From: Micropruina glycogenica
GTDB lineage: Bacteria > Actinomycetota > Actinomycetes > Propionibacteriales > Propionibacteriaceae
DNA: 64,000 nt
Direction: 5' to 3' (one strand)
NCBI RefSeq assembly: GCF_039524395.1
Contig: NZ_BAAAGO010000024.1
Below are positions 1 to 8,365 of the stretch, piece after piece. The notes beneath the pieces are model-generated. The model made no database searches and was not told the DNA's origin. It saw only the letters and a program-made list of their open reading frames with translations. Each line of letters opens with the position of its first letter. Position 1 is the first letter of the stretch. The translations under genes were made by a program, and so were the position numbers.

Positions 1-479
1 TGCCGAAACCGCCGTCCGGGTAGTTCGTGCCTGGTCAGCGGGTCGGCCAGGCTCGACCAGGTCAGCGTGGCGGGTTCGCGGCGCGGGTCGCTGACCCGGT
101 GGAACTTGATCTCGGCGGGGTGGTACCCGCCGTCGTCGGCGCGCAGCAACAGGTCGGGGCGCCCGCTGCGGTGCTGGTCGACGTCGCGCGGCAGCAGCGG
201 GGCGATCAGCACCTGCACCCCGCCCGCCATCGCGGCCAGGGTGATCTGCTCCTGCTCAGCGCTGGGCAGGTCGGTGAGCAGCCGGGCGTCGAGCACCGAG
301 CCGGTGAAGCCGCGCAACAGCTCGTGCAACACCTCGGCCTCGAACGCCACACCACCGTGAAAGACCTCGCGCAGACTCTCGTCGGCCCTGGTCGGCACGC
401 TCAGCCCCGGGTGAAACGCGTTGTGCGTCTTGACCGGGCAGCTGCGCGCCGCGTAGGCGTCGAGGGTGAACGACTGCAT
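1..479 (-). CDS. RecB-like (TM0106-type) putative nuclease, 3' part cut by window edge
   Basis: This reading frame starts at the ATG at 479 on the minus strand and is still open at base 1, so about 159 N-terminal residues are seen. It begins MQSFTLDAYAARSCPVKTHN, and further on has GRPDLLLRADDGG and then YHPAEIKFHRVSD. The spaced D and E-x-K (RPD ... AEIK) match the PD-(D/E)XK nuclease core, and the DAYAARSCPVKTHN opening resembles the TM0106 RecB-like family, in which a C-terminal RNase H-like part normally follows. The ATG overlaps the menG stop by one base (TGATG), so the two genes are translationally linked. The role in the cell is unknown; DNA processing is inference from the fold. Confidence 0.72.
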   Translation of the reverse strand, partial: MQSFTLDAYAARSCPVKTHNAFHPGLSVPTRADESLREVFHGGVAFEAEVLHELLRGFTGSVLDARLLTDLPSAEQEQITLAAMAGGVQVLIAPLLPRDVDQHRSGRPDLLLRADDGGYHPAEIKFHRVSDPRREPATLTWSSLADPLTRHELPGRRFR

Positions 480-1213
480 CAGGCCACGGCGCGGTGCAGG
501 GCGACGATGCCCCCGGTGAGGTTCTTCCACGAGACGTCGCGCCAACCGGCCGCGGCGAGCTTGTCGGCCAGCGGACGCTGCGCCGGCCAGGCCAGAATCG
601 ATTCGGCCAGGTACTCGTACGCGATCGGGTTGCTCGCGCTGAGTCGCGCGATCAGCGGCAGGGCCCGCAGAGCGACGTTGGCGTACAGCCAGCGCAGCGG
701 CGCGAAGGTCGGCGTGCTGAACTCGCAGATCACGATGCGACCGCCGGGCCGGGTCACCCGGCGCAGTTCGGCCAGAGCGGCGTCGGTGTCTTCGACGTTG
801 CGCAGCCCGAACGAGATGGTCACCGCGTCGAACGCCGCGTCGGCGAACGGCAGGGCCAGCGCATCGGCGTTCACGAAGGTGAGCTGCGGCTGCCGTTCGG
901 CGCCCACCTGCAGCATGCCGAGGCTCAGGTCGGCCGCCACCACCAGGGCACCCGCGTCGGCGAACGGCTTCGACGACGTGCCGGTGCCGGCGGCCAGGTC
1001 GAGAATGCGCTGCCCGGGTTCGGGTGCCACCGCCGCCACGACCGCCCGGCGCCAACCCCGGTCGAGCCCGCCGGTGAGCAGGTCGTTGACCAGGTCGTAG
1101 CGGGCCGCCACCCCGTCGAACATCGCCGCCACGTCGGCTCTGCGCTTGGCCAGCGTCGCCCTTGCTCGTCCGGTGTCAACCACGGCGGCTAGCTTGCCAC
1201 GCCGCACCGACAC
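479..1213 (-). CDS. menG: Demethylmenaquinone methyltransferase (MenG/UbiE family)
   Basis: SAM-dependent C-methylation of demethylmenaquinone, the last ring step of menaquinone synthesis. The protein (244 aa from this GTG) has the UbiE/MenG opening VAAMFDGVAARYDLVNDLLT, the SAM motif I LDLAAGTGTSSKPF and FVNADALALPFADAAFDAVTISFGLRNV. Family members usually start about 13-17 residues before VAAMF, so the GTG at 1183 (giving about 234 aa) is a good alternative; neither has a strong Shine-Dalgarno. Menaquinone genes recur in this window (isochorismate synthase at 5.3-6.6 kb, polyprenyl synthase at 24 kb), which supports MenG over a ubiquinone enzyme. Confidence 0.9.
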   Translation of the reverse strand: MSVRRGKLAAVVDTGRARATLAKRRADVAAMFDGVAARYDLVNDLLTGGLDRGWRRAVVAAVAPEPGQRILDLAAGTGTSSKPFADAGALVVAADLSLGMLQVGAERQPQLTFVNADALALPFADAAFDAVTISFGLRNVEDTDAALAELRRVTRPGGRIVICEFSTPTFAPLRWLYANVALRALPLIARLSASNPIAYEYLAESILAWPAQRPLADKLAAAGWRDVSWKNLTGGIVALHRAVA

Positions 1214-1270
1214 TCACCGACCCGGCGGACGATGCGTAGCAATCTTTCGTTGTGGTGGAGAATCGGGCCC

Positions 1271-1933
1271 ATGGCCAAACGCAGCACGGTGCTCAAGGTG
1301 GCTGGGATGAGCAAGTCGTTCGGCCCGGTCGTCATCGTCGAGAACTTCAACCTCGAGGTGCGTGAGGGCGAGGCGATCGCGCTGACCGGACGCAACGGGG
1401 CCGGCAAGTCGACCATTCTGCGCTGCATCGTCGGTGCCGACCAGCCCGACGAGGGCACCGTCGAGGTCGACGGCATTCGCATGAGCGAGACCAATCCCGA
1501 GGTGCGTCGCGCCGTGGCCACCGTGATCGACGACCTCGACTTCTTTCCCGACCTTTCGGTGGTCGAGCACCTCGACCTGCTGGCCCGGGCGCACGGCATC
1601 GCCGACGCCGAGCAGGCAGTCGACGAGGTGCTGCACGAGGTGCAGCTGGTGCCGCAGTCGGGGCAGTTGCCGGGCACGCTGTCGTCCGGTCAGCGCCGCC
1701 GGCTGGCGCTGGCCACCGCGTTCATCCGCCCGCGCCGGCTGCTGGTGCTCGACGAGCCCGAGCAGCGGCTCGACGTCGAGGGCGTGGAGTGGCTTGCCGC
1801 CCGGCTGGCCGCCGAGCGCAACCGCGGGCTGGCCATCGTGATGGCGAGCCACGAGCCCAAACTGGTGCAGAGCGTGGCCACCCGCATCGTGCGCATCGGC
1901 GAGTCCGTGGCCGTCGACGAGGTCGCCGGGTGA
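1271..1933 (+). CDS. ABC transporter ATP-binding protein
   Basis: A single ABC ATPase domain of 220 aa. Walker A is GRNGAGKST (about residue 40), the signature is LSSGQRRRLALA, and Walker B with catalytic Glu is RRLLVLDEPEQRLD. The chosen ATG has GGTGGAG about 10 bases upstream; an upstream in-frame ATG at 1232 would add an unlikely leader. It overlaps the next gene by four bases (GTGA), a membrane protein, so the two form an ABC exporter-type pair. The substrate is unknown. Confidence 0.9.
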   Translation: MAKRSTVLKVAGMSKSFGPVVIVENFNLEVREGEAIALTGRNGAGKSTILRCIVGADQPDEGTVEVDGIRMSETNPEVRRAVATVIDDLDFFPDLSVVEHLDLLARAHGIADAEQAVDEVLHEVQLVPQSGQLPGTLSSGQRRRLALATAFIRPRRLLVLDEPEQRLDVEGVEWLAARLAAERNRGLAIVMASHEPKLVQSVATRIVRIGESVAVDEVAG

Positions 1934-3642
1934 GCAAGAAGTCCCGCAAGCTGATCAACGCGGCGCAGAGCAAGCCCGAGCCGTCCGCGCCCGAAGCGGT
2001 CGTCGAGCCGGCCGAACCCGAGCAGACGTTCTGGTTTCTGCCCGACGTGGCCCCCGAGCCGGTGGACGAGCGCGACCTGCACGAGGCGATGAAGCAGTGG
2101 CGGCACGGTCGCGCCACCCGAACCATCGGCGAAGCCATTCAGAACGCCTACGTGGCCATCTTCACGATCGTGATGATCGGCGCCATGATCACCAACCTGG
2201 TGCTCAAGGCGCAGTCGTCGATGGCCGGCTGTGCCGAGTTGTCGTGCCAGTCGGCCCGCACGCTGGTGCCGTGGGCCACCTGGTTCGCGCTGCTCGGCCT
2301 GGCCCTGGGCGTCAGCCGGCTGTTCGGGCCGGTGCTCGTGTCGGCCGCCGAAGGCTTCTGGCTGATGGACGCCCCCATCGAGCGTTCGCGGCTGCTGAGC
2401 GGACGGCTGCGGCTGGCCGTGCTCGCCTTCGGCCTGATCGCCGCGGTGCTGGGTGCCCTGACCGCGGCGCTGAGCGGCTCCAGCCCGCTCGAGATCGCCC
2501 TGTGGGCCCTGGCGGACGGGCTGGGCGCGGCCGGGGTGACCGCGTTCGCCGCCGCAGAACAGACCCGCGAACGCGTGCGGCTGACCCGGCTGGTGCAGAC
2601 CGTGCTGGCCACCCTGGCGCTGGCCACCCTGCTGCTCACCGTGGCCGTGGCGGCCGGTTGGCTGACCCTCTCGCTGCCGCAAGAGACGTCGCTGCTGGTG
2701 CCCGCCGTCGCGGCCGCGCTCGGGCTTGTGCTCCTGATCGTCGAACTGCTGGCGGCCCGCCGCCGGCTCGATCAGATCCGCCGGGCGCGGCTCGTGTCGG
2801 GCGGTTCGCTGGTGGCGGGCATGCAGGGCGCCATGTATGCGCTCGACTTCGGTCTGGTGCGCGACATCGTGGTCGAGCGGGCCGCCGTCGAGCTTGGCCA
2901 CGTCAACCCGACCCCCGGCCGGGGGGTGGGCCTGCAGGCGCTGCTGTGGCGCGACCTGCAGCGGCTCACCCGGTTCCCGAGGCCGCTGGTGGGGCTGGCC
3001 GCGTCGGTGGTCGCCCCCTACGCCTTGGACGCTCTGGGCATGACCACGCTCAACCCGTTCATCTCGGGCCTGATCCTGGTCGTGGTGCTGGTGCCGTTCA
3101 TGTCGATGCTGCGGGTGCTGTCGCGCACCGGCGGCCTGGCCCGCATGTTTCCGTTCCGCACCTCGCAGGTGCGCACGGTCGCGATGGTGGTGCCGCTGCT
3201 GCTGGCCCTGGCCTGGCAGGTGGCCACCGTGCCGGCCTTCGTGGGCATCACCTCGGGCGGAGCCGAGCGCAGCGTGCTCGACGGCGTCGCTATCGCGCTC
3301 ATCACCGGCATCGCGGGCTGGCTCGGGGCCGTCCGTTGGGTGACGGCGAAGAAGGTCGACTTCAACAGCCCGATGGTGGCCACCGAGTCGGGCGCGGTGC
3401 CCCCGACTTTGATTCTCAACCTGTTTCGCGGCATCGACATGGTGGCGTTGATCACCGCCCCGGTGATGCTGGGCGGCTCGCCGCTGTGGTCGTTCGCGCT
3501 GGCCGGCGTGGCGTTCGTCTTCTTGCGCGGCACGTTCAACATGGACGAGATGAAGTCCCAGCAGGAGCAACTCAAGCGCGAGCAGGACGCAGCCAAGAAG
3601 TCGTCCGGCGACAAGATCAAGGTGCAGCGGCCAAGTCGCTGA
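1930..3642 (+). CDS. ABC transporter permease-like membrane protein
   Basis: A 570-aa protein starting at the GTG overlapping the ATPase stop. It begins with a charged, Pro/Glu-rich cytoplasmic stretch (SKKSRKLINAAQSKPEPS) followed by many hydrophobic segments (for example IVMIGAMITNLVLKA, LVPAVAAALGLVLLIVELLA, FISGLILVVVLVPFMSML) and ends with a lysine/glutamate-rich tail that looks like a coiled coil. The layout fits the permease half of the preceding ATPase. It resembles actinobacterial permeases annotated only as domains of unknown function (possibly DUF6297, uncertain). No substrate can be named. Confidence 0.72.
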   Translation: MSKKSRKLINAAQSKPEPSAPEAVVEPAEPEQTFWFLPDVAPEPVDERDLHEAMKQWRHGRATRTIGEAIQNAYVAIFTIVMIGAMITNLVLKAQSSMAGCAELSCQSARTLVPWATWFALLGLALGVSRLFGPVLVSAAEGFWLMDAPIERSRLLSGRLRLAVLAFGLIAAVLGALTAALSGSSPLEIALWALADGLGAAGVTAFAAAEQTRERVRLTRLVQTVLATLALATLLLTVAVAAGWLTLSLPQETSLLVPAVAAALGLVLLIVELLAARRRLDQIRRARLVSGGSLVAGMQGAMYALDFGLVRDIVVERAAVELGHVNPTPGRGVGLQALLWRDLQRLTRFPRPLVGLAASVVAPYALDALGMTTLNPFISGLILVVVLVPFMSMLRVLSRTGGLARMFPFRTSQVRTVAMVVPLLLALAWQVATVPAFVGITSGGAERSVLDGVAIALITGIAGWLGAVRWVTAKKVDFNSPMVATESGAVPPTLILNLFRGIDMVALITAPVMLGGSPLWSFALAGVAFVFLRGTFNMDEMKSQQEQLKREQDAAKKSSGDKIKVQRPSR

Positions 3643-3722
3643 ACGGCCGCCGGCAAGTGCCTCGACAGTCCAGTCTGGGCGAGCCCGATCCCGTCACGAC
3701 AACGCGGCAACCCGCTGACCGC

Positions 3723-3798
3723 GTCGACGTTGCGCACCTTATGCCTCGTTGCGCATGGTGCACCCTGCGCAATGAGCCACGACCTGCGCAACGTCGAC
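3723..3798. repeat. 76-bp nested palindromic repeat, copy 1
   Basis: The 326 bases between the permease and the desaturase hold no gene that I can support. Inside lies a long imperfect inverted repeat: outer arms GTCGACGTTGCGCA (3723-3736) and TGCGCAACGTCGAC (3785-3798), with an inner pair CTCGTTGCGCA / TGCGCAATGAG around TGGTGCACCC. It is nearly the same as the copy at 5135-5210. It could act as a terminator or be a mobile REP-type element. A TAAACT hexamer near 3899 may be the -10 box of the desaturase. Confidence 0.8.
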
Positions 3799-3968
3799 GA
3801 GGCGTAGCGGCACGGACTCCCTTGCCGCCTCGACGGGGTCGGCGGGCGGCGAATATCGGTAGTGAGATCGGTGGTGCGCCAGGGTGCTCGGGGACCGACT
3901 AAACTGGAGACACCGTTTCTGGAGGCGCCGCCCGGGTTACTTGAATGGACCGGTGGAGATGCGAGCCC

Positions 3969-5069
3969 ATGACTGTTATCGATGCCGACACGCCGCCCAC
4001 GACCTCTCGCCCTCGGGCGCGCGACGAGATCACGCGTCGCACGCGAAGTTTCACCGAGCTCGCCGCGGCCGTGCGCGAGCAGGGGCTGAACGCGCGTACG
4101 CGGTGGTTCTACTACTCGGTGTTCGGCGTTTTGCTGCTGGCCCTGGGCGGGGCCTTCACCGGGCTGGTGCTGCTGAAAGACTCGTGGTTCACGCTGCTGA
4201 TCGCCGCCGCGCTGGGCGTGATCTTCACCCAGTTCGCCTTTCTCGGCCACGAGGCGTCCCACCGACAGGTGCTGAACTCGGGTCCGGCCAACGACCGGCT
4301 CGGACGGGTACTGGCGAGCTTCTTCGTCGGCATGAGCTACACGTGGTGGATGACCAAGCACACCCGTCACCACGGCAACCCGAACAAGGTCGGAAAAGAC
4401 CCAGACCTGAAGTCCGACTTCGCCAGTTTCACCACCGACGACGCTGCCCAGAGCCGCGGTTTGAGGCGCTGGCTGACCCGCCGCCAGGGTTGGCTCTTCT
4501 TTCCGTTGCTCACGCTGCTCGGGTTCGACCTGCACAGCCAGTCGGTGCGTACCTTGCTCGGCCGCGGCCGGGTCGAGGGACGGGCGACAGAACTCGCTCT
4601 GCTCGGCACCAGGTTCGTTCTCTACCTTGGGCTGGTGTTCTGGCTGCTGCCCCTGGGCATGGCTTTCGCCTTCGTCGGCGTTCAGGTGTTGGTTTTCGGG
4701 TTGTACATGGGCATCACCTTCTCGCCCAACCACATCGGCATGCGCATCGTGCCGGCAAACTCGCGGCTTGACTTTCTCGACAAGCAGGTGCTCACCTCGC
4801 GCAATGTCTCGGGCGGCTGGTTCGTTACCGTGCTGATGGGTGGGCTGAACTACCAGATCGAGCACCACCTGTTCCCGAGCATGCCCCGACCCCATCTGTT
4901 CAATGCTCGGCGCCTCGTACTCGCCCACTGCCGCGAGCACGGCGTGCCGTATACCGAGAATCGGCTGGGAGAGGCGCTCGCGATCGTGGTGCGGCACATG
5001 AACGACGTCGGCCTGGCAGCCGCCCGGCGGTTCACCTGCCCGACCGCGGGTGCGATGGGCCGGGGCTGA
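3969..5069 (+). CDS. Membrane fatty-acid / acyl-CoA desaturase
   Basis: A 366-aa di-iron membrane desaturase. The three histidine boxes are all present: GHEASHRQ (box 1), TKHTRHHGNPN (box 2) and NYQIEHHLFPSMPRPH (box 3). Hydrophobic spans flank them (for example WFTLLIAAALGVIFTQFAFLG after residue 70, and a pair around residues 220-250). The family introduces double bonds into fatty acyl chains using O2 and an electron donor; no donor gene is adjacent. The ATG at 3969 is preferred over one 24 bases upstream because it gives the usual Thr-rich N terminus. The gene lies alone between the two copies of the 76-bp palindrome. Confidence 0.9.
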   Translation: MTVIDADTPPTTSRPRARDEITRRTRSFTELAAAVREQGLNARTRWFYYSVFGVLLLALGGAFTGLVLLKDSWFTLLIAAALGVIFTQFAFLGHEASHRQVLNSGPANDRLGRVLASFFVGMSYTWWMTKHTRHHGNPNKVGKDPDLKSDFASFTTDDAAQSRGLRRWLTRRQGWLFFPLLTLLGFDLHSQSVRTLLGRGRVEGRATELALLGTRFVLYLGLVFWLLPLGMAFAFVGVQVLVFGLYMGITFSPNHIGMRIVPANSRLDFLDKQVLTSRNVSGGWFVTVLMGGLNYQIEHHLFPSMPRPHLFNARRLVLAHCREHGVPYTENRLGEALAIVVRHMNDVGLAAARRFTCPTAGAMGRG

Positions 5070-5134
5070 CTTCGCCTCCCAGTGCCTGCGGGCGAACCGG
5101 GGGATCGGCTTGTACGTGGGTGATCCGATCCGGC

Positions 5135-5210
5135 GCCGACGTTGCGCACTTTGTGGCTCATTGCGCATGGTGCACCCTGCGCAATGAGCCACAACCTGCG
5201 CAATGTCGGC
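5135..5210. repeat. 76-bp nested palindromic repeat, copy 2, between convergent genes
   Basis: Outer arms GCCGACGTTGCGCA / TGCGCAATGTCGGC enclose a perfect 15-bp inner pair, GTGGCTCATTGCGCA at 5153-5167 and TGCGCAATGAGCCAC at 5178-5192. The tip contains the small palindrome GGTGCACC. It sits between the desaturase (+) and isochorismate synthase (-), where a bidirectional terminator would be expected. A CTCGACAAGCTCGGCCAACGA repeat of the second family follows at about 5219-5260 up to the isochorismate synthase stop. Confidence 0.82.
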
Positions 5211-5258
5211 CGGACGGTCTCGACAAGCTCGGCCAACGACGGCTCGACCAACGACGGC

Positions 5259-6590
5259 TCAGCCCAGCAGCGCGTTCACCATCGGCACCAGTTTCGCCTG
5301 GGTCTCGGCCAGCTCTTCGTCGGGGTCGGAGCCCTCGACGATGCCGCAGCCGGCGAACAGCCTGATCTGGCGGGGGTCGTCGGCGTCGATGATTCCGCAG
5401 CGCAGCGCGATCGCCCACTCGCCGTCGCCGCGCGCGTCGATCCAACCCACCGGACCCGAATAGCGGCCCCGGTCGAGGCCCTCGAGCTCGGCGATCGCCG
5501 CCCGGGCGACGGACGTGGGTGTGCCGCAGACCGCCGCGGACGGGTGCAGCGCCGCAGCCAGCCGCAAAGCCCCGGCCTTCTTGTGCGCCACGGCGGTGAC
5601 GTCGGTGGCCAGGTGCAGCACGTTGGGCAGTTCCAGCACGTAGGGCGACTCGGGCACGTTCATGCCCGAACACAGCGGGGCCAACGACTCGGCCACCGAG
5701 GCGACCGCCAACTCGTGCTCGCCCAGGTTCTTGCTCGAACGGGCCAGGGCGGAGGCCAGCTTCAGGTCGGTCTCGTCCGACCCGCTGCGCCGAATCGTGC
5801 CGGCCAGAATGCGCGAGGTGGCCAGCCCGCGCTCCCGGCGGATCAGCATCTCGGGCGAGGCGCCGACCAGGCCGTCGATGCAGTACGTCCAGCAGCTCGG
5901 GTAGTCGCGGGCCAGAGTGTCGACCAGGTGTCGCGCATCGATCGGCTCGGACGCCCGCGCAGTGACAGACCGCGCCAGCACCACCTTCTCGAGCCCATTG
6001 GTCTCGATGCGACGGACGGCCTCGGCCACCCGTTCCTTCCAGCGGGCCTGGGCGGCCTCGTCCACCTCGATCCGGACGCTCCGCGGCGCCCGGGGCGCAG
6101 TGGGGCGGGCGGCGGTCAGGGCCTCGACGAGCTCGACCAGCGGTGAGGTCTCGACCTGCTCCACCAACTGGGTCTCGACCAGTTCGACCAGCGGCGGGAT
6201 CTCGACCGGCGACACCCCATCACCCAGCACGGTCAGCCACGCCTGCCCCTGCCGTCGTCCGATGATCACCTTCGGAACGATGAGTCGTGACACCGCCTCG
6301 GTGTGGTCTGGGTCGAAGGTGAACGAGCCGAACGCCAGCGGCCCCGAGCCGGCCACGCCGGGCATTTGCGAGTGGTGATCGAGACCCTCGACCAGGGTGC
6401 TCCACCAGGCGTCAGCCTCGGCCGGCGAGGTGACGTCTGTGCATGCGTAACACCCCAATCCGACCATGCCTTCGCCGTGCCTGATCCACGCCACGGAAGA
6501 GCCGTCCACAAGGTATTTTTCCAACATTCCCGGGTCGTTAATAGGCACTGTTCGGGCAATTGTGTAGGCAGCCGGAGGGGCAGAGATCAC
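5259..6590 (-). CDS. menF: Isochorismate synthase (MenF/EntC type)
   Basis: Converts chorismate to isochorismate, the first committed step to menaquinone (or to a catechol siderophore). The 443-aa protein has a weakly conserved N-terminal half (1-127) and the chorismate-binding domain from about residue 165: EKVVLARSV, SPEMLIRRERG, ILAGTIRRSG, LHPSAAVCGTPTSVA, and C-terminal RLFAGCGIVEGSDPDEELAE. The GTG start is supported by a TAAGCT -10 box six bases upstream (leaderless). Odd: residues about 128-157 are PLVELVETQLVEQVET-type repeat sequence inserted between the two halves. Menaquinone use is favoured by neighbouring menG and menJ; no siderophore genes are seen. Confidence 0.9.
   Translation of the reverse strand: MISAPPAAYTIARTVPINDPGMLEKYLVDGSSVAWIRHGEGMVGLGCYACTDVTSPAEADAWWSTLVEGLDHHSQMPGVAGSGPLAFGSFTFDPDHTEAVSRLIVPKVIIGRRQGQAWLTVLGDGVSPVEIPPLVELVETQLVEQVETSPLVELVEALTAARPTAPRAPRSVRIEVDEAAQARWKERVAEAVRRIETNGLEKVVLARSVTARASEPIDARHLVDTLARDYPSCWTYCIDGLVGASPEMLIRRERGLATSRILAGTIRRSGSDETDLKLASALARSSKNLGEHELAVASVAESLAPLCSGMNVPESPYVLELPNVLHLATDVTAVAHKKAGALRLAAALHPSAAVCGTPTSVARAAIAELEGLDRGRYSGPVGWIDARGDGEWAIALRCGIIDADDPRQIRLFAGCGIVEGSDPDEELAETQAKLVPMVNALLG
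6120..6209 (-). repeat. In-frame dispersed repeat inside isochorismate synthase
   Basis: About 90 bases made of three imperfect copies of a GTCGAGCTGGTCGAGAC-like unit, translated as PPLVELVETQLVEQVET and SPLVELVE on the minus strand. The same unit family is seen at 5219-5260, 26449-26500 and 45668-45739. The insert keeps frame and lies at a domain boundary, so it probably acts as a tolerated linker. Confidence 0.75.
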
Positions 6591-6596
6591 CCGCGA

Positions 6597-6602
6597 AGCT
6601 TA
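6597..6602 (-). promoter_or_regulatory. -10 box (TAAGCT) of a leaderless isochorismate synthase transcript
   Basis: TAAGCT on the minus strand fits TANNNT and lies six bases before the GTG at 6590, so transcription would start at the start codon. The 109-base gap to menJ also holds TAGACT at 6652-6657 on the plus strand, a likely -10 for menJ with a 5' leader of about 36 bases and an AGGAG Shine-Dalgarno. Confidence 0.45.
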
Positions 6603-6699
6603 GCCACCTTCCACGCCCGCCCCTCGAATGGCTGTCGTGTCATTTCGTGCCTAGACTGGCGGAGCCCACCCGGCAAAACGACCAGCGACGAGGAGCAGC

Positions 6700-7962
6700 A
6701 TGTCCGACGAGCACGCGGACGTCGTCGTCGTCGGGGCGGGCCCCGCCGGCGCGACCACCGCCTGCTGGCTGGCCGATCAGGGCCTGAACGTCGCACTGCT
6801 CGAAAAGGGCACCTTTCCGCGCGACAAGGTGTGCGGCGACGGGCTGACCCCGCGGGCCACCAAGCAACTGCTGCGGTTGGGCATCGACGTCAGCGAAGAA
6901 GCCGGCTGGCTGCACAACAAGGGCCTGCGGGTGCACGGCGGCCGCGCCGAACCCTTCGAGCTGCCCTGGCCGACGTTGGGGGAGTTCCCCTCGTTCGGGC
7001 TGGTGCGCAAGCGCGCCGACTTCGACGAATTGCTGGCCAACCATGCCGTCGCCAAGGGCGCCACGTTGTACCAGCAGGCCAACGTCACCGGCGCAGTCGT
7101 CGACGAGCGCACCGATCGGGTCACCGGCGTCACGACCAAGGACGGACGCACCTTCACCGCACCGATCGTGGTGGCCGCCGACGGCAACTCGTCACCGGTG
7201 GCCAAGTCGCTCGGCCTGCTGAAGAACGCCAATCGTCCGATGGGTGTGGCCTGCCGTACCTACTTCACCTCGCCCCGGCACGACGACGACTGGATGGAGT
7301 CGTGGCTGGAGTTGTGGGACGGCAAGCCCGGCGAGTCGAACCTGTTGCCCGGCTACGGGTGGATTTTCGGCATGGGCGACGGCACCTGCAACGTCGGGCT
7401 GGGCACCGTGGCCAGCACGGCCAAGAGCCAAAAACTCAACTACCGCGAGTTGCTGCAGACCTGGCTGGCGAACACCCCGAAGGAGTGGGGTTTCAGCCCC
7501 GACAACCAGGTCGGTCCGATCGCCTCGGCAGCGCTGCCGATGGCGTTCAACCGCAAACCGGCCTACACCCGCGGACTGGTACTGGTCGGTGACTCCGGCG
7601 GCATGGTGTCGCCGTTCAACGGCGAGGGCATTCCGTACGCCATGGAGGCCGGCGAGGCGGCGGCCGAGGCGATCGTGCGAGCCCACGCCGAGGGCGTCGG
7701 CACCCCCGGCGCCGAGAAGGCCCTCAACAGCTACCCGGCCCGGCTGGCGGCCGAGTGGGGCGGCTACTTCAGGCTGGGGCAGATGTTCGTCAAGCTGATC
7801 GAGCACCCGCAGGTGATGCACCTGTGCGTGCGCTACGGGCTGCCCCGGCCGGTGCTGATGCGATTCACCATCAAGTTGCTGGCCCACCTTTATGACACCA
7901 AAGATGGTGATTGGATGGACCGGGTGATCCACTCGTTGTCACGGGCGGTGCCCGCAGCATGA
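6700..7962 (+). CDS. menJ: Geranylgeranyl-reductase-family flavoprotein, likely menaquinone reductase (MenJ)
   Basis: A 420-aa FAD-dependent reductase. The dinucleotide-binding motif is VVVGAGPAGATTACWLADQG (residues 8-27), followed by the family motif FPRDKVCGDGLTPRAT, a middle AADGNSSPVAKSLG and the C-terminal FAD motif LVLVGDSGGMVSPFNGEGI. In actinobacteria such enzymes saturate one isoprene unit of menaquinone; phytoene-type or lipid substrates are the alternatives. The gene ends 16 bases before nuoA and may be co-transcribed with complex I. AGGAG lies about 8 bases before the ATG. Confidence 0.83.
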   Translation: MSDEHADVVVVGAGPAGATTACWLADQGLNVALLEKGTFPRDKVCGDGLTPRATKQLLRLGIDVSEEAGWLHNKGLRVHGGRAEPFELPWPTLGEFPSFGLVRKRADFDELLANHAVAKGATLYQQANVTGAVVDERTDRVTGVTTKDGRTFTAPIVVAADGNSSPVAKSLGLLKNANRPMGVACRTYFTSPRHDDDWMESWLELWDGKPGESNLLPGYGWIFGMGDGTCNVGLGTVASTAKSQKLNYRELLQTWLANTPKEWGFSPDNQVGPIASAALPMAFNRKPAYTRGLVLVGDSGGMVSPFNGEGIPYAMEAGEAAAEAIVRAHAEGVGTPGAEKALNSYPARLAAEWGGYFRLGQMFVKLIEHPQVMHLCVRYGLPRPVLMRFTIKLLAHLYDTKDGDWMDRVIHSLSRAVPAA

Positions 7963-7978
7963 ATCGACGGAGGCAGTG

Positions 7979-8338
7979 ATGAGTCCCTACATACCGATTC
8001 TGGGCATCATGGCGCTCGCCGGCGGCTTTCTGGTGCTGTCGGTGGTGCTCAGCCTGACCGTCGGGCCGCGTCGCTACAACCGGGTCAAGTACGACACCTA
8101 CGAGTGCGGCATCGACCCCACGCCGGCCGCTGCCGGCGGCGGCCGGTTCCCGGTGAAGTACTACATCACCGCGATGATGTTTCTGGTGTTCGACGTCGAG
8201 GTCGCCTTTCTGTACCCGTGGGCGGTCACCTTCGACGCGCTCGGGGTGTTCGGCTTCGCCGCGATGATGATCTTTCTGATCGTGCTGGGCGTGGCGTACT
8301 TCTACGAGATCAGGCGTGGTGGGTTGGAATGGGACTGA
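7979..8338 (+). CDS. nuoA: NADH-quinone oxidoreductase subunit A
   Basis: A 119-aa membrane subunit of complex I. The conserved loop KYDTYECGIDPT is followed by RFPVKYYITAMMFLVFDVEVAFLYPWAV, diagnostic of NuoA, with three hydrophobic spans. The ATG at 7979 is chosen over the adjoining GTG at 7976 because GGAGG at 7969-7973 is correctly spaced for it. It opens a 14-gene nuoA-N operon. Confidence 0.96.
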   Translation: MSPYIPILGIMALAGGFLVLSVVLSLTVGPRRYNRVKYDTYECGIDPTPAAAGGGRFPVKYYITAMMFLVFDVEVAFLYPWAVTFDALGVFGFAAMMIFLIVLGVAYFYEIRRGGLEWD

Positions 8339-8365
8339 GCACGACGACCGCGCGAGGGGTGCGAC

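Noticed and set aside
1690..3570. 626-aa minus-strand frame opposite the ABC pair
   Set aside because: Gln/His/Arg-rich composition typical of an antisense shadow in high-GC DNA; the plus strand encodes a clear ABC ATPase and membrane protein.
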